A stretch of DNA of 6,149 nt from contig JAURMJ010000259.1 of assembly GCA_030830765.1 (NCBI GenBank), positions 1 through 6,149 on the forward strand, read 5' to 3'. A program made the translations under genes and the position numbers. Below, in pieces: positions 1 through 6,125 of this stretch. How positions within the stretch are numbered: position 1 is the stretch's first letter; the number at the start of each line of letters is the position of its first letter. The notes under the pieces were generated by a model. That model worked only from the letters and a program-made list of their open reading frames with translations, was not told the DNA's origin and ran no database searches. This stretch comes from Quisquiliibacterium sp. Its GTDB lineage: Bacteria; Pseudomonadota; Gammaproteobacteria; Burkholderiales; Burkholderiaceae_E.

Positions 1-696
1 CATCCGCCACATCATCTGGCGGGTCATCGCGACGGACACGGGTGCCGTGTTCTGGGCGATCTCCAGCGCGATCTGCCTGGCCGCCGGCAGAAGATCATCA
101 GGTGCATGCACCGACCGCACGAGACCACGGTCGCGCGCTTCCTGTGCATCGAACACCCGGCCGCTGTAACACCATTCAAGCGCAGTCTGCATGCCGACCG
201 CCCGCGTCAGGAACCAGGACGACGCCGCCTCGGGCACAATCCCGCGCCGCGCAAAAACAAACCCGAAGCGCGCCGTGCTCGATGCCAGACGGATGTCCAT
301 TGGTAGCTGCATCGTCACGCCGATGCCGACTGCGGCACCATTGATGGCCCCGATCACCGGCTTCAGGCTTCGGAAGATGCGCAGCGTGGTCAGGCCGCCA
401 CCGTCCCGATAGACATCGCCCACGCGGGTTTCCTCACGGGCCGATTCGTTACGCGCTGCGTAGTTGAAGGTGTTGCCACCTGTTGAGAGATCCGCACCGG
501 CACAGAAGGCCTTGCCGGCTCCGGTGATGATCACTGCCCGCACTGTGTCGTCCGTATCGGTGTGATCAAGCGTCCTGATGATCTCGTCCCGCATCTGTGG
601 CGTGAACGCGTTCATTTTGTCAGGGCGGTTCAGCGTGATCGTGGCCACGCCCTCGTCGACTGCGTAAAGCAGGGTCTGCAGATTTTCCAGGGCCAT
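1..696 (-). CDS. Crotonase-family enoyl-CoA hydratase/isomerase, 3' end beyond window
   Basis: The reading frame is open from the ATG at 696 to the left edge, giving the first 232 residues of a protein that is usually about 260-280 long. It is an acyl-CoA enzyme of the crotonase fold, expected in the cytoplasm in beta-oxidation-like steps. Visible landmarks are the ITLNRPDKMNAF segment (residues 21-31), the oxyanion-hole segment AGKAFCAGADL (60-70), the second oxyanion segment INGAAVGIG (118-126) and RGIVPEAASSWFL (151-163). The two glutamates of classical hydratases (E144 and E164 in the rat enzyme) align with T128 and F148. The only acidic residue in the pocket is E156, where Eci/PaaG-type isomerases carry their catalytic acid. 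An isomerase or another crotonase reaction is therefore as likely as hydration. The start is supported by AAGGAA at 702-707. It is the third gene of the leftward operon, 46 nt after the biotin carrier stop. Confidence 0.93.
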   Translation of the reverse strand, partial: MALENLQTLLYAVDEGVATITLNRPDKMNAFTPQMRDEIIRTLDHTDTDDTVRAVIITGAGKAFCAGADLSTGGNTFNYAARNESAREETRVGDVYRDGGGLTTLRIFRSLKPVIGAINGAAVGIGVTMQLPMDIRLASSTARFGFVFARRGIVPEAASSWFLTRAVGMQTALEWCYSGRVFDAQEARDRGLVRSVHAPDDLLPAARQIALEIAQNTAPVSVAMTRQMMWRM

Positions 697-742
697 CAAA
701 ATTCCTTGGTTGCGCAATGAGATCCAGTCTTTAAAGTGGCAC

Positions 743-955
743 TTAATCGAGCACAATCAGGACCATCTCTTCCTCGACCGGATCCCCCTCGCTCACCCGG
801 ATCTCGGCGACAGTGCCGGCATGCGGTGCCTCAACGGGGATCTCCATCTTCATCGACTCAATGATCAGCAACTGCTGACCTTCGGCTACTGCATCCCCCA
901 CCTGGGTTTCAATCTTCCAGATCGTGCCCGCCACTTCAGAAACCACTTTGGTCAT
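743..955 (-). CDS. Stand-alone biotinyl (biotin/lipoyl-attachment) carrier protein, 70 aa
   Basis: This small protein consists of a single biotinyl domain. It would carry a covalently bound biotin that shuttles CO2 between a biotin carboxylase and a carboxyltransferase. The attachment motif ESMKME spans residues 33-38, with K36 as the expected biotinylated lysine; the MKM triplet is typical of biotinyl rather than lipoyl domains. The two halves of the beta-barrel are visible as VAGTIWKI (8-15) with VGDAVAEGQ (19-27), and EAPHAGTV (42-49) with VSEGDPV (54-60). At 70 residues it lacks the long Pro/Ala-rich N-terminal part of AccB and resembles the BLBP/YngHB-type carriers. The start is fixed by AAGGAG at 961-966, 5 nt before the ATG. 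It lies 18 nt after the hydrolase stop, so the two are almost certainly cotranscribed. No biotin carboxylase or carboxyltransferase is in the window. I infer that its partner is encoded nearby or elsewhere. Confidence 0.93.
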   Translation of the reverse strand: MTKVVSEVAGTIWKIETQVGDAVAEGQQLLIIESMKMEIPVEAPHAGTVAEIRVSEGDPVEEEMVLIVLD

Positions 956-960
956 TGTCT

Positions 961-966
961 CTCCTT
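961..966 (-). promoter_or_regulatory. Ribosome binding site of the biotin carrier gene
   Basis: AAGGAG on the minus strand lies 5 nt upstream of the ATG at 955. It fixes the start of this very small gene and lies inside the 18-nt gap after the hydrolase stop codon. Confidence 0.8.
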
Positions 967-973
967 GAATGTT

Positions 974-1993
974 CTAGCTGTCCAGCAGTTCACGGACCGC
1001 ATTTTCAATGAATACGGCGTCCTGCGGATTTTGCGCCGGATTGCCCGCCCGGTGTCCCCAGACCGATGGAATCGGTTTCAGTTGCACATCCCGCAGGTGG
1101 ACCGATTCGCGTCGATTGTCCTCGACGCGGAAATAAAGATCATGGTCACCCGGCATCAGCAGCACGCGCGACTTGATGGCTGCCAGCGCCGCCGGCAGAT
1201 CACCATTGAATCGGTCATTGGCGCTGATATCGCCATGCTGCCAGGTCCACAGCTGAGCCAGCAGGTCGGACGGATCACGGCGCGCAAAATTGACTTCCCA
1301 ACTGCGCACCAGAAAGTCCTCCAGCGAGCTGTAACCCAGTCCTCGCCAAAGCTCATCGCGATAAAAGGCCTGTGACAAAGCCCAGGCCGCGTAAATCCGC
1401 CCCATCGCGCGCTCGCCGCGTACGGGCTTCTCGGTGAAGATGCCGTCACGATAAGCCGGGTCAGCGGTCAGCGCGGCGCGCACACTCTCAATGAACACTG
1501 CGTTATGCGGAGCACAGCGCGCGGCACCACAGACCACGGCGATCTTATCCACCAGATCGGGAAACACGCTGGCCCAGTGATAAGCCTGCATGCCCCCCAT
1601 CGACCAGCCATAGACCAGCTTGACGCGTTCGATGCCGAACACTTCAGCGAGCAGGCGCTGCTGCACACGGACTGCATCGTCATAGGTCACCTGCGGGTAG
1701 CGATCACCCACAAGCGGCCAGCCGGTATTTGACGGCGACGACGACAGCCCGTTACCGAACAGATTCGGAATCACGATGAAATAGCGTGAGGGATCAAGCG
1801 CACCCCCCTCGCGTACCAACCACTCAGTGTCATAGTGCTGCGCACTGAACGAGGTCGGATAAACGATCACGTTCGAGCGATCGGGTGCAAGCTGACCATA
1901 GGTCTTATAGGCGATCTTCATCGACGTGAAGGTGCGTCCGGACTGCAGGACCACGTCCCCCGCGTCAAAGATCTGATAGTCATTCGCGTTCAT
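974..1993 (-). CDS. Alpha/beta hydrolase of the homoserine O-acetyltransferase (MetX) superfamily
   Basis: This 339-residue cytoplasmic alpha/beta-hydrolase has no signal peptide. The nucleophile elbow is GWSMGG with S131. The likely acid is D285 in GDHDLYF, and the likely base is H314 in WGHRAGNP. Residues 25-50 (MKIAYKTYG to YPTSFS) match the start of the MetX-like fold, and residues about 155-265 form a helical lid. True homoserine acetyltransferases have a Gly/Thr-rich segment of the type NVLGGC..TTGPSS after strand 4. Here it is NLFGNGLSSSPSNT (77-90), and the protein is somewhat shorter than MetX. It is therefore more likely an esterase, thioesterase or acyltransferase of unknown substrate than a methionine-pathway enzyme. 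It is first in a leftward operon with the biotin carrier and a crotonase, which suggests an acyl-thioester or acyl-ester substrate. The start is supported by AAGGAG at 1999-2004. Confidence 0.9.
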   Translation of the reverse strand: MNANDYQIFDAGDVVLQSGRTFTSMKIAYKTYGQLAPDRSNVIVYPTSFSAQHYDTEWLVREGGALDPSRYFIVIPNLFGNGLSSSPSNTGWPLVGDRYPQVTYDDAVRVQQRLLAEVFGIERVKLVYGWSMGGMQAYHWASVFPDLVDKIAVVCGAARCAPHNAVFIESVRAALTADPAYRDGIFTEKPVRGERAMGRIYAAWALSQAFYRDELWRGLGYSSLEDFLVRSWEVNFARRDPSDLLAQLWTWQHGDISANDRFNGDLPAALAAIKSRVLLMPGDHDLYFRVEDNRRESVHLRDVQLKPIPSVWGHRAGNPAQNPQDAVFIENAVRELLDS

Positions 1994-1998
1994 CTTTG

Positions 1999-2004
1999 CT
2001 CCTT
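1999..2004 (-). promoter_or_regulatory. Ribosome binding site of the alpha/beta hydrolase gene
   Basis: AAGGAG on the minus strand, 5 nt before the ATG at 1993, is a consensus Shine-Dalgarno site and fixes the start of the first gene of the leftward operon. Confidence 0.8.
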
Positions 2005-2008
2005 GATT

Positions 2009-2022
2009 ACGGGCATGCCCGT
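2009..2022. repeat. Perfect 14-bp palindrome, possible operator
   Basis: ACGGGCATGCCCGT reads identically on both strands and has no spacer. It lies 5 nt upstream of the hydrolase Shine-Dalgarno site, where a transcript leader or operator would be expected. A regulator dimer bound here could block leftward transcription. As RNA it could only form a tight, loopless stem, so a DNA site is the more likely role. Function is inferred from symmetry and position only. Confidence 0.45.
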
Positions 2023-2041
2023 TGCAGGGCTGGCAGCGGGG

Positions 2042-2047
2042 ATTCTA
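2042..2047 (-). promoter_or_regulatory. Candidate -10 element for the leftward operon
   Basis: Read on the minus strand this is TAGAAT, five of six matches to TATAAT, about 50 nt before the hydrolase ATG. The hexamer 17 bp upstream (TCGGAA) is a poor -35, so this is weak support. If correct, transcription would start near 2034 and the 14-bp palindrome would lie just inside the transcript. Confidence 0.22.
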
Positions 2048-2084
2048 CGGCTTGCGCGATGAAATTCCGACTGACTACGGCTTG
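2045..2084 (+). repeat. 10-bp direct repeat with exact 30-bp period
   Basis: CTACGGCTTG occurs at 2045-2054 and again at 2075-2084. The start-to-start distance of 30 bp is close to three helical turns, so two proteins bound here would sit on about the same face of the DNA. The left copy overlaps the candidate -10 of the leftward operon. This may be a pair of activator or repressor sites; chance is not excluded. Confidence 0.35.
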
Positions 2085-2099
2085 TTGTGCTCGGCTATC

Positions 2100-2112
2100 A
2101 TCGCCGGGCGAT
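2100..2112. repeat. Short inverted repeat upstream of the aminotransferase
   Basis: ATCGCC and GGCGAT flank a single G, giving a 13-bp near-palindrome 36 bp before the aminotransferase ATG. Its position fits an operator for the rightward pair. It is short and GC-rich, so it may be fortuitous. Confidence 0.25.
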
Positions 2113-2134
2113 CTGCCGTTTGCCGGCCGATACC

Positions 2135-2139
2135 AGGAG
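2135..2139 (+). promoter_or_regulatory. Ribosome binding site deciding the aminotransferase start
   Basis: AGGAG lies 9 nt before the ATG at 2149. The frame is open back to 1996 and has another ATG at 2059, but neither upstream ATG has a comparable site, and the extra residues look unlike an aminotransferase N-terminus. This site is why 2149 was chosen as the start. Confidence 0.65.
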
Positions 2140-2148
2140 CCTTTCAAC

Positions 2149-3390
2149 ATGAATGCCGCCAATCCCACCCATGCCAATCATCAGCTGCGGGTCCGCCCCA
2201 CGCTCAACGAACGGGTCGATCAGTTCGAATCCCCGTTTCGTCGGCTTGATGCGATGCTGGCCGACATCACGCCAAACCCGGCGCTGCCACCGGTGATGAT
2301 GCATGTCGGCGAGCCCCAGGATTCGCCACCGTCACTGCTGGCCGATACGGTGACAGCGCACTCGAATGAATGGAATCGGTACCCGCCCTCACTGGGTACG
2401 CCGGAATTCCTGCAGGCGGTGCTCGGATACCTGGGCAGGCGGTATCCCGGCTCACGCGGGCGCATTGATCCGTCGCGTGAACTGAGCTCGGTTTCAAGCA
2501 GTCGTGAGGCGCTGTATCTGGCCGCTTCCGTGGCCGTCAGCCCGGACGCCCGTGAGCCGATCGCACTGATGCCCAACCCGTTCTATCAGACCTACCGGGT
2601 CGCCGCGATCATGGCGGGCGCCAAGCCACAGTACCTGCCGCACAGTGGCTTTCCATTGTTCTCGGTGGACCTTGACGCGCTCGATGCGCAGACGCTTTCG
2701 CGCACGGCAATCATGACACTGTGTTCACCGTCCAACCCGGACGGTCATGTGATAGCCCCTGAGCAGATCCGTCAGGCGGTCACACTGGCTCGGAAGTATG
2801 GCTTCATGCTGGTTCTGGACGAATGTTATGCCGAGCTCTACAACGCTGAGCCCCCGATTGGTGCGCTTGATGTGCTTGCGCAGATGGACGATGGCCCGGG
2901 CTGGCTGGATAACGTGATCGTGCTGCATTCGCTGTCCAAGCGCTCCAGCGCGGCCGGCATGCGTTCCGGCTTTGCAGTTGGCGATGCAGCCGCAATCACT
3001 GCACTGAACCGCGTGCGCCTGAATGGGACAGCCTGCACGCCGATGCCGCTGCTCGCCGCGGCAGCTGCACTCTGGTCAGACGAAATCCATGTGGACGCAA
3101 TGCGGGCGCGGCTGCGGGCCCGCTTCGATCTGGCTGACCACTATCTGGGCAAACACGCGGGTTACTACCGCCCACCTTGCGGCTTTTTTCTCTGGATTCA
3201 AGTCGAGGACGGACTGCAGTTCACCCGCCGAGCCTGGGAACAGGTTGCGGTCAGATTGCTGCCTGGGGAATATCTGACCCAGCCCGGACCCGACGGCAGC
3301 AACGAGGGAAGAAGGTTCGTGCGCGTGGCGCTGGTCCATGACCTTGAAACCACCGAAACAGGGCTGTCACGCCTGGCATCACTGCTATGA
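2149..3390 (+). CDS. PLP-dependent aminotransferase, class I/II, DapC-like
   Basis: This 413-residue fold-type I aminotransferase transfers an amino group between an amino acid and a 2-oxo acid in the cytoplasm. Visible landmarks are HVGEPQ (52-57), the YPPSLGTPEF segment (78-87), MPNPFYQTY (141-149), SPSNPDG with N197, LDECYAELY with D224 and Y227, the PLP lysine K264 in HSLSKRSS, and the carboxylate-binding arginine R392 in FVRVAL. The FYQ-Y, DECY-E-Y and SLSKRS...MRSGF blocks resemble N-succinyldiaminopimelate aminotransferases (DapC, lysine pathway) of Betaproteobacteria. However, no dap gene is adjacent, so the substrate is uncertain and I assign no symbol. The phosphate-binding loop reads SSSREAL (116-122), where DapC relatives usually have Gly-Thr/Ser-Arg-Glu-Ala. 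It is translationally coupled to the next gene by an ATGA overlap. Confidence 0.9.
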   Translation: MNAANPTHANHQLRVRPTLNERVDQFESPFRRLDAMLADITPNPALPPVMMHVGEPQDSPPSLLADTVTAHSNEWNRYPPSLGTPEFLQAVLGYLGRRYPGSRGRIDPSRELSSVSSSREALYLAASVAVSPDAREPIALMPNPFYQTYRVAAIMAGAKPQYLPHSGFPLFSVDLDALDAQTLSRTAIMTLCSPSNPDGHVIAPEQIRQAVTLARKYGFMLVLDECYAELYNAEPPIGALDVLAQMDDGPGWLDNVIVLHSLSKRSSAAGMRSGFAVGDAAAITALNRVRLNGTACTPMPLLAAAAALWSDEIHVDAMRARLRARFDLADHYLGKHAGYYRPPCGFFLWIQVEDGLQFTRRAWEQVAVRLLPGEYLTQPGPDGSNEGRRFVRVALVHDLETTETGLSRLASLL

Positions 3391-4892
3391 ATGAAACCGG
3401 ATCAACGATGACCAGTACAGCCGCGGGACAGCCGGCCCTGATCGACCAGTTGCGAAACGTGCTCGGAACCGCGCATGTGCTTACCGAGGCTCATGATGTC
3501 GACCCCTTCGTCGTCGACTGGCGTGGCCGATATCGGGGTGAAGTTCAATGCGTGGCACTGCCGTGCACCACCGACGAGGTTGCCCGTGTCGTGCAGCTTT
3601 GTCGGGCCGCGGGTGTCGCAGTCATTGCGCAAGGAGGCAATACAGGGCTGCAGGCAGGCGCCGTTCCGGTCGGAGCAAGCGTTGCTGCGGGCAGCGCACC
3701 GGTCTTGATCGGCCTGCGGCGGATGAACCGGATTCGCGAGGTTGATCCGCTTGGTAATACGATCGTTGCAGAAGCCGGGTGCATTCTGGCCACTGTGCAA
3801 CAGACCGCCGAACAGCATGACCGGATCTATGGCGTATCGCTGGGCGCGCAAGGCTCCTGCCAGATTGGCGGCAACATCTCGACCAACGCGGGTGGCACCG
3901 GAGTGCTCAAGTATGGTTCCACCCGGGATCAGGTCATTGGTCTGGAAGTCGTGCTGCCCGATGGACAAATCTGGAATGGTCTGCGTGCGCTGCACAAGGA
4001 CAACACCGGCTACGCGATGAAGCATCTTTTCATCGGCGCCGAAGGAACCCTTGGCATTGTCACCGCAGCCACGCTGCGGCTTCATCCAAGGCCCAAGGTC
4101 TGGGCCGCCGCCTGGATGACTTTGGACACCGTGCAGCAGGCACTCGAATGCCTGGCCATGCTGACCTCAATCGCTGGCGATCGCGTCTGCGCCTATGAGT
4201 TGCTGAGTCGGCTGCAGATGGAAACCGTGATCGAGCACTTTCCTGAACTGCGCCTGCCCACTGACTCGCAGGCCCCCTATGCCGTTCTGGTCGAACTGTC
4301 CGACACCTATGCAAAGGCGGATCTGTCGGCTTTGCTCGAGGACGCGCTCGGTGAATTCGCGGAGCGCGGCTGGATCCGCGATGCCGCAATCGCCGCATCG
4401 CTGGCACAGCTCGAGTCCTTCTGGGCCATTCGTCACAACATCGCCGAGGCAAACCGCAAATGGGGCATGGGGATTGCCTGCGACGTCGCTGTGCCGGTCA
4501 AAGCGGTTCCCGAATTCATTGAGCGTGCAACGGCCGCCGTGCAGGCGCACATGCCCGAACTGCAGGTTGTCCTGGTGGCCCACCTGGGCGATGGCAACAT
4601 CCATTTCACGCCACGCATGAGCTTTGAGCGCTGGCGCTCGTTTGAGGCGCCATTCGCAGTCGCCGACTCGATTCGTTCCATCGCGCACGATGTTGCGGTA
4701 TCGCTGGATGGCACGTTCAGCGCCGAGCATGGCATCGGTCACGTGCTGACCGATGAATTCCTGCGCCTGCGCAGCCCGGTTGAGGTCGATCTGATGAAGC
4801 AGGTCCGTCGGGCGATCGATCCGGAGCAAGCGATGAATCCGGGCAAGATTTTCGGGCCGGACTCACAGGCTGCTCAGGTGCAGGCTTCCTGA
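3387..4892 (+). CDS. FAD-linked 2-hydroxy-acid dehydrogenase (GlcD/D-2-hydroxyglutarate dehydrogenase-type)
   Basis: This 501-residue flavoprotein of the VAO/PCMH family is expected to oxidise a D-2-hydroxy acid to its 2-oxo acid, passing electrons to an acceptor other than O2. The FAD_binding_4 domain covers roughly residues 50-235, with AQGGNTGLQAGAVP (81-94), CQIGGNISTNAGGTGVLKYG (158-177) and GAEGTLGIVT (217-226). The FAD-oxidase C-terminal domain follows, with AHLGDGNIHF (398-407) and AEHGIG (446-451). H399, H406 and E447 match the metal-binding residues of D-2-hydroxyglutarate dehydrogenase. R349 matches its substrate arginine, but A364 stands where, as I recall, the human enzyme has a substrate-contacting lysine, so a different hydroxy acid is likely. 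No signal peptide or iron-sulphur cluster motif is visible. The start at 3387 overlaps the aminotransferase stop; M8 at 3408 is an alternative, and neither has a strong ribosome binding site. Confidence 0.92.
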   Translation: MNETGSTMTSTAAGQPALIDQLRNVLGTAHVLTEAHDVDPFVVDWRGRYRGEVQCVALPCTTDEVARVVQLCRAAGVAVIAQGGNTGLQAGAVPVGASVAAGSAPVLIGLRRMNRIREVDPLGNTIVAEAGCILATVQQTAEQHDRIYGVSLGAQGSCQIGGNISTNAGGTGVLKYGSTRDQVIGLEVVLPDGQIWNGLRALHKDNTGYAMKHLFIGAEGTLGIVTAATLRLHPRPKVWAAAWMTLDTVQQALECLAMLTSIAGDRVCAYELLSRLQMETVIEHFPELRLPTDSQAPYAVLVELSDTYAKADLSALLEDALGEFAERGWIRDAAIAASLAQLESFWAIRHNIAEANRKWGMGIACDVAVPVKAVPEFIERATAAVQAHMPELQVVLVAHLGDGNIHFTPRMSFERWRSFEAPFAVADSIRSIAHDVAVSLDGTFSAEHGIGHVLTDEFLRLRSPVEVDLMKQVRRAIDPEQAMNPGKIFGPDSQAAQVQAS

Positions 4893-4893
4893 G
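4873..4893. terminator. Weak hairpin at the convergent gene ends
   Basis: CTCAGG (4873-4878) pairs with CCTGAG (4888-4893) around a 9-nt loop and covers the stop codon of the FAD dehydrogenase. No T-run follows on either strand, so it is not a classical intrinsic terminator. The two convergent stops are only 9 nt apart, so any terminator must overlap coding sequence. Confidence 0.2.
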
Positions 4894-4901
4894 CCGTCAA
4901 T

Positions 4902-6101
4902 TCAGCGGGCAGACTGTCCAGCGCGCCGCGACCACCACAGCGCAAACGGACCGCAGAGCACCCCGGCGGCCAGCACCGTGAACGCGGCCAGCCAGCCCGT
5001 CTGCGCGTTCATGCCGCCTGCCGCATCCAGAGCCAGTCCGACCAGCCAGCCGGCCAAGGCCGACAAGCCGAAACCGACCGTCGAGTGCATGGCCATCGTC
5101 ACCCCCCGGAATTGCGGCTCTGCGCTGGCAGCCATTCCTGAGGTCAGCGCACCGGAATCGGCGGGAACCGTAATTGCGTAGACCAGGACCAACCCAAGCA
5201 GCAAAACAGCCGACCCACCGGCCAGTGCACCGATACTCAAGGCCACCGCGGCTGACAGCAACTGAATCGCCGTGATTGCACGGTGACGACCGAAGCGAAT
5301 CGACAGCTCATTGCCCAGAATGCTCGCCGGCATGGCAAGCAAGCTGATCAGAAAACTGATCATCATCGGATCCAGAAGTGCCGAGCCGCCATGACGCGCA
5401 GCGACAAAGGTCCAAAAGGCGACGATCCAGGTCCGCATGCCGTAAAGCTCAAAGCAATGTGCGCCATATCCCAGGATGTAACCCATCGCCGGTCGGTTGC
5501 GCAAAACAGGCCGAAAATTAAGCAGCTTGCCATTGCTCGGTGGTGGATTGACCGGCTTCATGCGAATCGCCGACACCAGCATCAGGATCGGTCCGAGCGC
5601 AGTCAACGCGAAGGCCCATCGCCAGCCCAGGGAGTCAGCCAACAACTGCGAGATCAGGAATGACAGCCCGACACCGATTGAAAAACTCGAGGTATACAGG
5701 GTCACGCTGCGAGAGGCATCCTGTTGGTCGAGCCGATCAGTCAACGCCTTGAGTCCGGGCATGTAGGCGCCCGCGAACCCAACGCCAGCCAGGCACCAGA
5801 TCACGCATGCCGAGATCAGACCATCGGCGAACAGCGCAAACGCCATCGTCGCACCGGCACTCGCCAGTGACCCAAAAAACAGGATGCGGCGCGCGTCGAG
5901 CCGGTCGGTCAAGGAACTGAGCACAGGCACAGCCGCCATGTATCCGGCCGCGTAGATGCTTGCCATGAATCCGGCCTGCGCATTGCTCAGATCCCAGAGC
6001 GGAATCAGATGGCCGACCATGACGGCAGGAACGACAACGTGGGGCAACAGGTTGCCGACCTGCCCCAGACACATCCAGATCACGAGCGTGCGTCCCTGCA
6101 T
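4902..6101 (-). CDS. Major facilitator superfamily (MFS) transporter
   Basis: This 399-residue inner-membrane protein has the hydrophobic pattern of about 12 helices in two halves, split by a hydrophilic cytoplasmic loop at about residues 180-205. The MFS motif A region after helix 2 reads LTDRLDARRIL (64-74). A second TDRLD occurs at 121-125 after helix 4, and NELSIRFGRHRAI (264-276) is the motif A counterpart in the second half. Length and layout suit a proton-coupled carrier of a small organic solute, either uptake or efflux; the substrate cannot be read from the sequence. It is convergent with the aminotransferase/dehydrogenase pair and so on its own transcript. The ATG at 6101 is the only upstream choice, since an in-frame stop lies at 6111-6113. 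It has no recognisable Shine-Dalgarno site. M10 is a possible later start but would cut into the first helix. Confidence 0.9.
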   Translation of the reverse strand: MQGRTLVIWMCLGQVGNLLPHVVVPAVMVGHLIPLWDLSNAQAGFMASIYAAGYMAAVPVLSSLTDRLDARRILFFGSLASAGATMAFALFADGLISACVIWCLAGVGFAGAYMPGLKALTDRLDQQDASRSVTLYTSSFSIGVGLSFLISQLLADSLGWRWAFALTALGPILMLVSAIRMKPVNPPPSNGKLLNFRPVLRNRPAMGYILGYGAHCFELYGMRTWIVAFWTFVAARHGGSALLDPMMISFLISLLAMPASILGNELSIRFGRHRAITAIQLLSAAVALSIGALAGGSAVLLLGLVLVYAITVPADSGALTSGMAASAEPQFRGVTMAMHSTVGFGLSALAGWLVGLALDAAGGMNAQTGWLAAFTVLAAGVLCGPFALWWSRRAGQSAR

Positions 6102-6108
6102 CGCGCAA

Positions 6109-6125
6109 GATTAGCGTTGTTAATC
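6109..6125. promoter_or_regulatory. Inverted repeat upstream of the MFS gene, LysR-box-like
   Basis: GATTA and TAATC flank a 7-nt spacer, 8 nt before the MFS start codon. The core TTA-N7-TAA fits the T-N11-A pattern of LysR-type regulator sites. GCAA and TTGC lie just outside the two arms (6104-6107 and 6129-6132), unevenly spaced. This is the only regulatory-looking element in the 48 bp before the window ends. The promoter itself cannot be placed with confidence. Confidence 0.35.

Larger units (their letters stand above)
1994..2148. promoter_or_regulatory. Divergent intergenic control region
   Basis: These 155 bp separate the start codons of the leftward operon and the rightward aminotransferase pair, so both promoters should lie here. 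It contains a perfect 14-bp palindrome near the leftward gene, an exact 10-bp direct repeat with 30-bp period, and a 13-bp inverted repeat near the rightward gene; each is listed separately. The aminotransferase frame is open leftwards to 1996, but the peptide it would encode has no family character. I therefore treat the stretch as noncoding. No strong sigma70 promoter stands out in either direction. Confidence 0.7.

Noticed and set aside
42..412. Three overlapping plus-strand open frames at the left edge
   Set aside because: They are Arg/Pro/Ala-rich and antisense to a clear crotonase gene whose motifs run unbroken to position 1.
710..1375. Open frame of 221 codons on the plus strand
   Set aside because: It lies wholly antisense to the biotin carrier and hydrolase genes, has no recognisable domain, and its composition is that of a reversed GC-rich gene.
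1996..2148. 51-residue N-terminal extension of the aminotransferase
   Set aside because: No ribosome binding site precedes the ATGs at 1996 or 2059, the peptide is unlike aminotransferase N-termini or a targeting signal, and the stretch must hold the divergent promoters.
3402..4085. Open frame of 227 codons on the minus strand
   Set aside because: Antisense to the FAD-binding domain of the dehydrogenase, with no domain or ribosome binding site; a shadow frame.
4167..4829. Open frame of 220 codons on the minus strand
   Set aside because: Antisense to the C-terminal domain of the same dehydrogenase, with no family character; a shadow frame.
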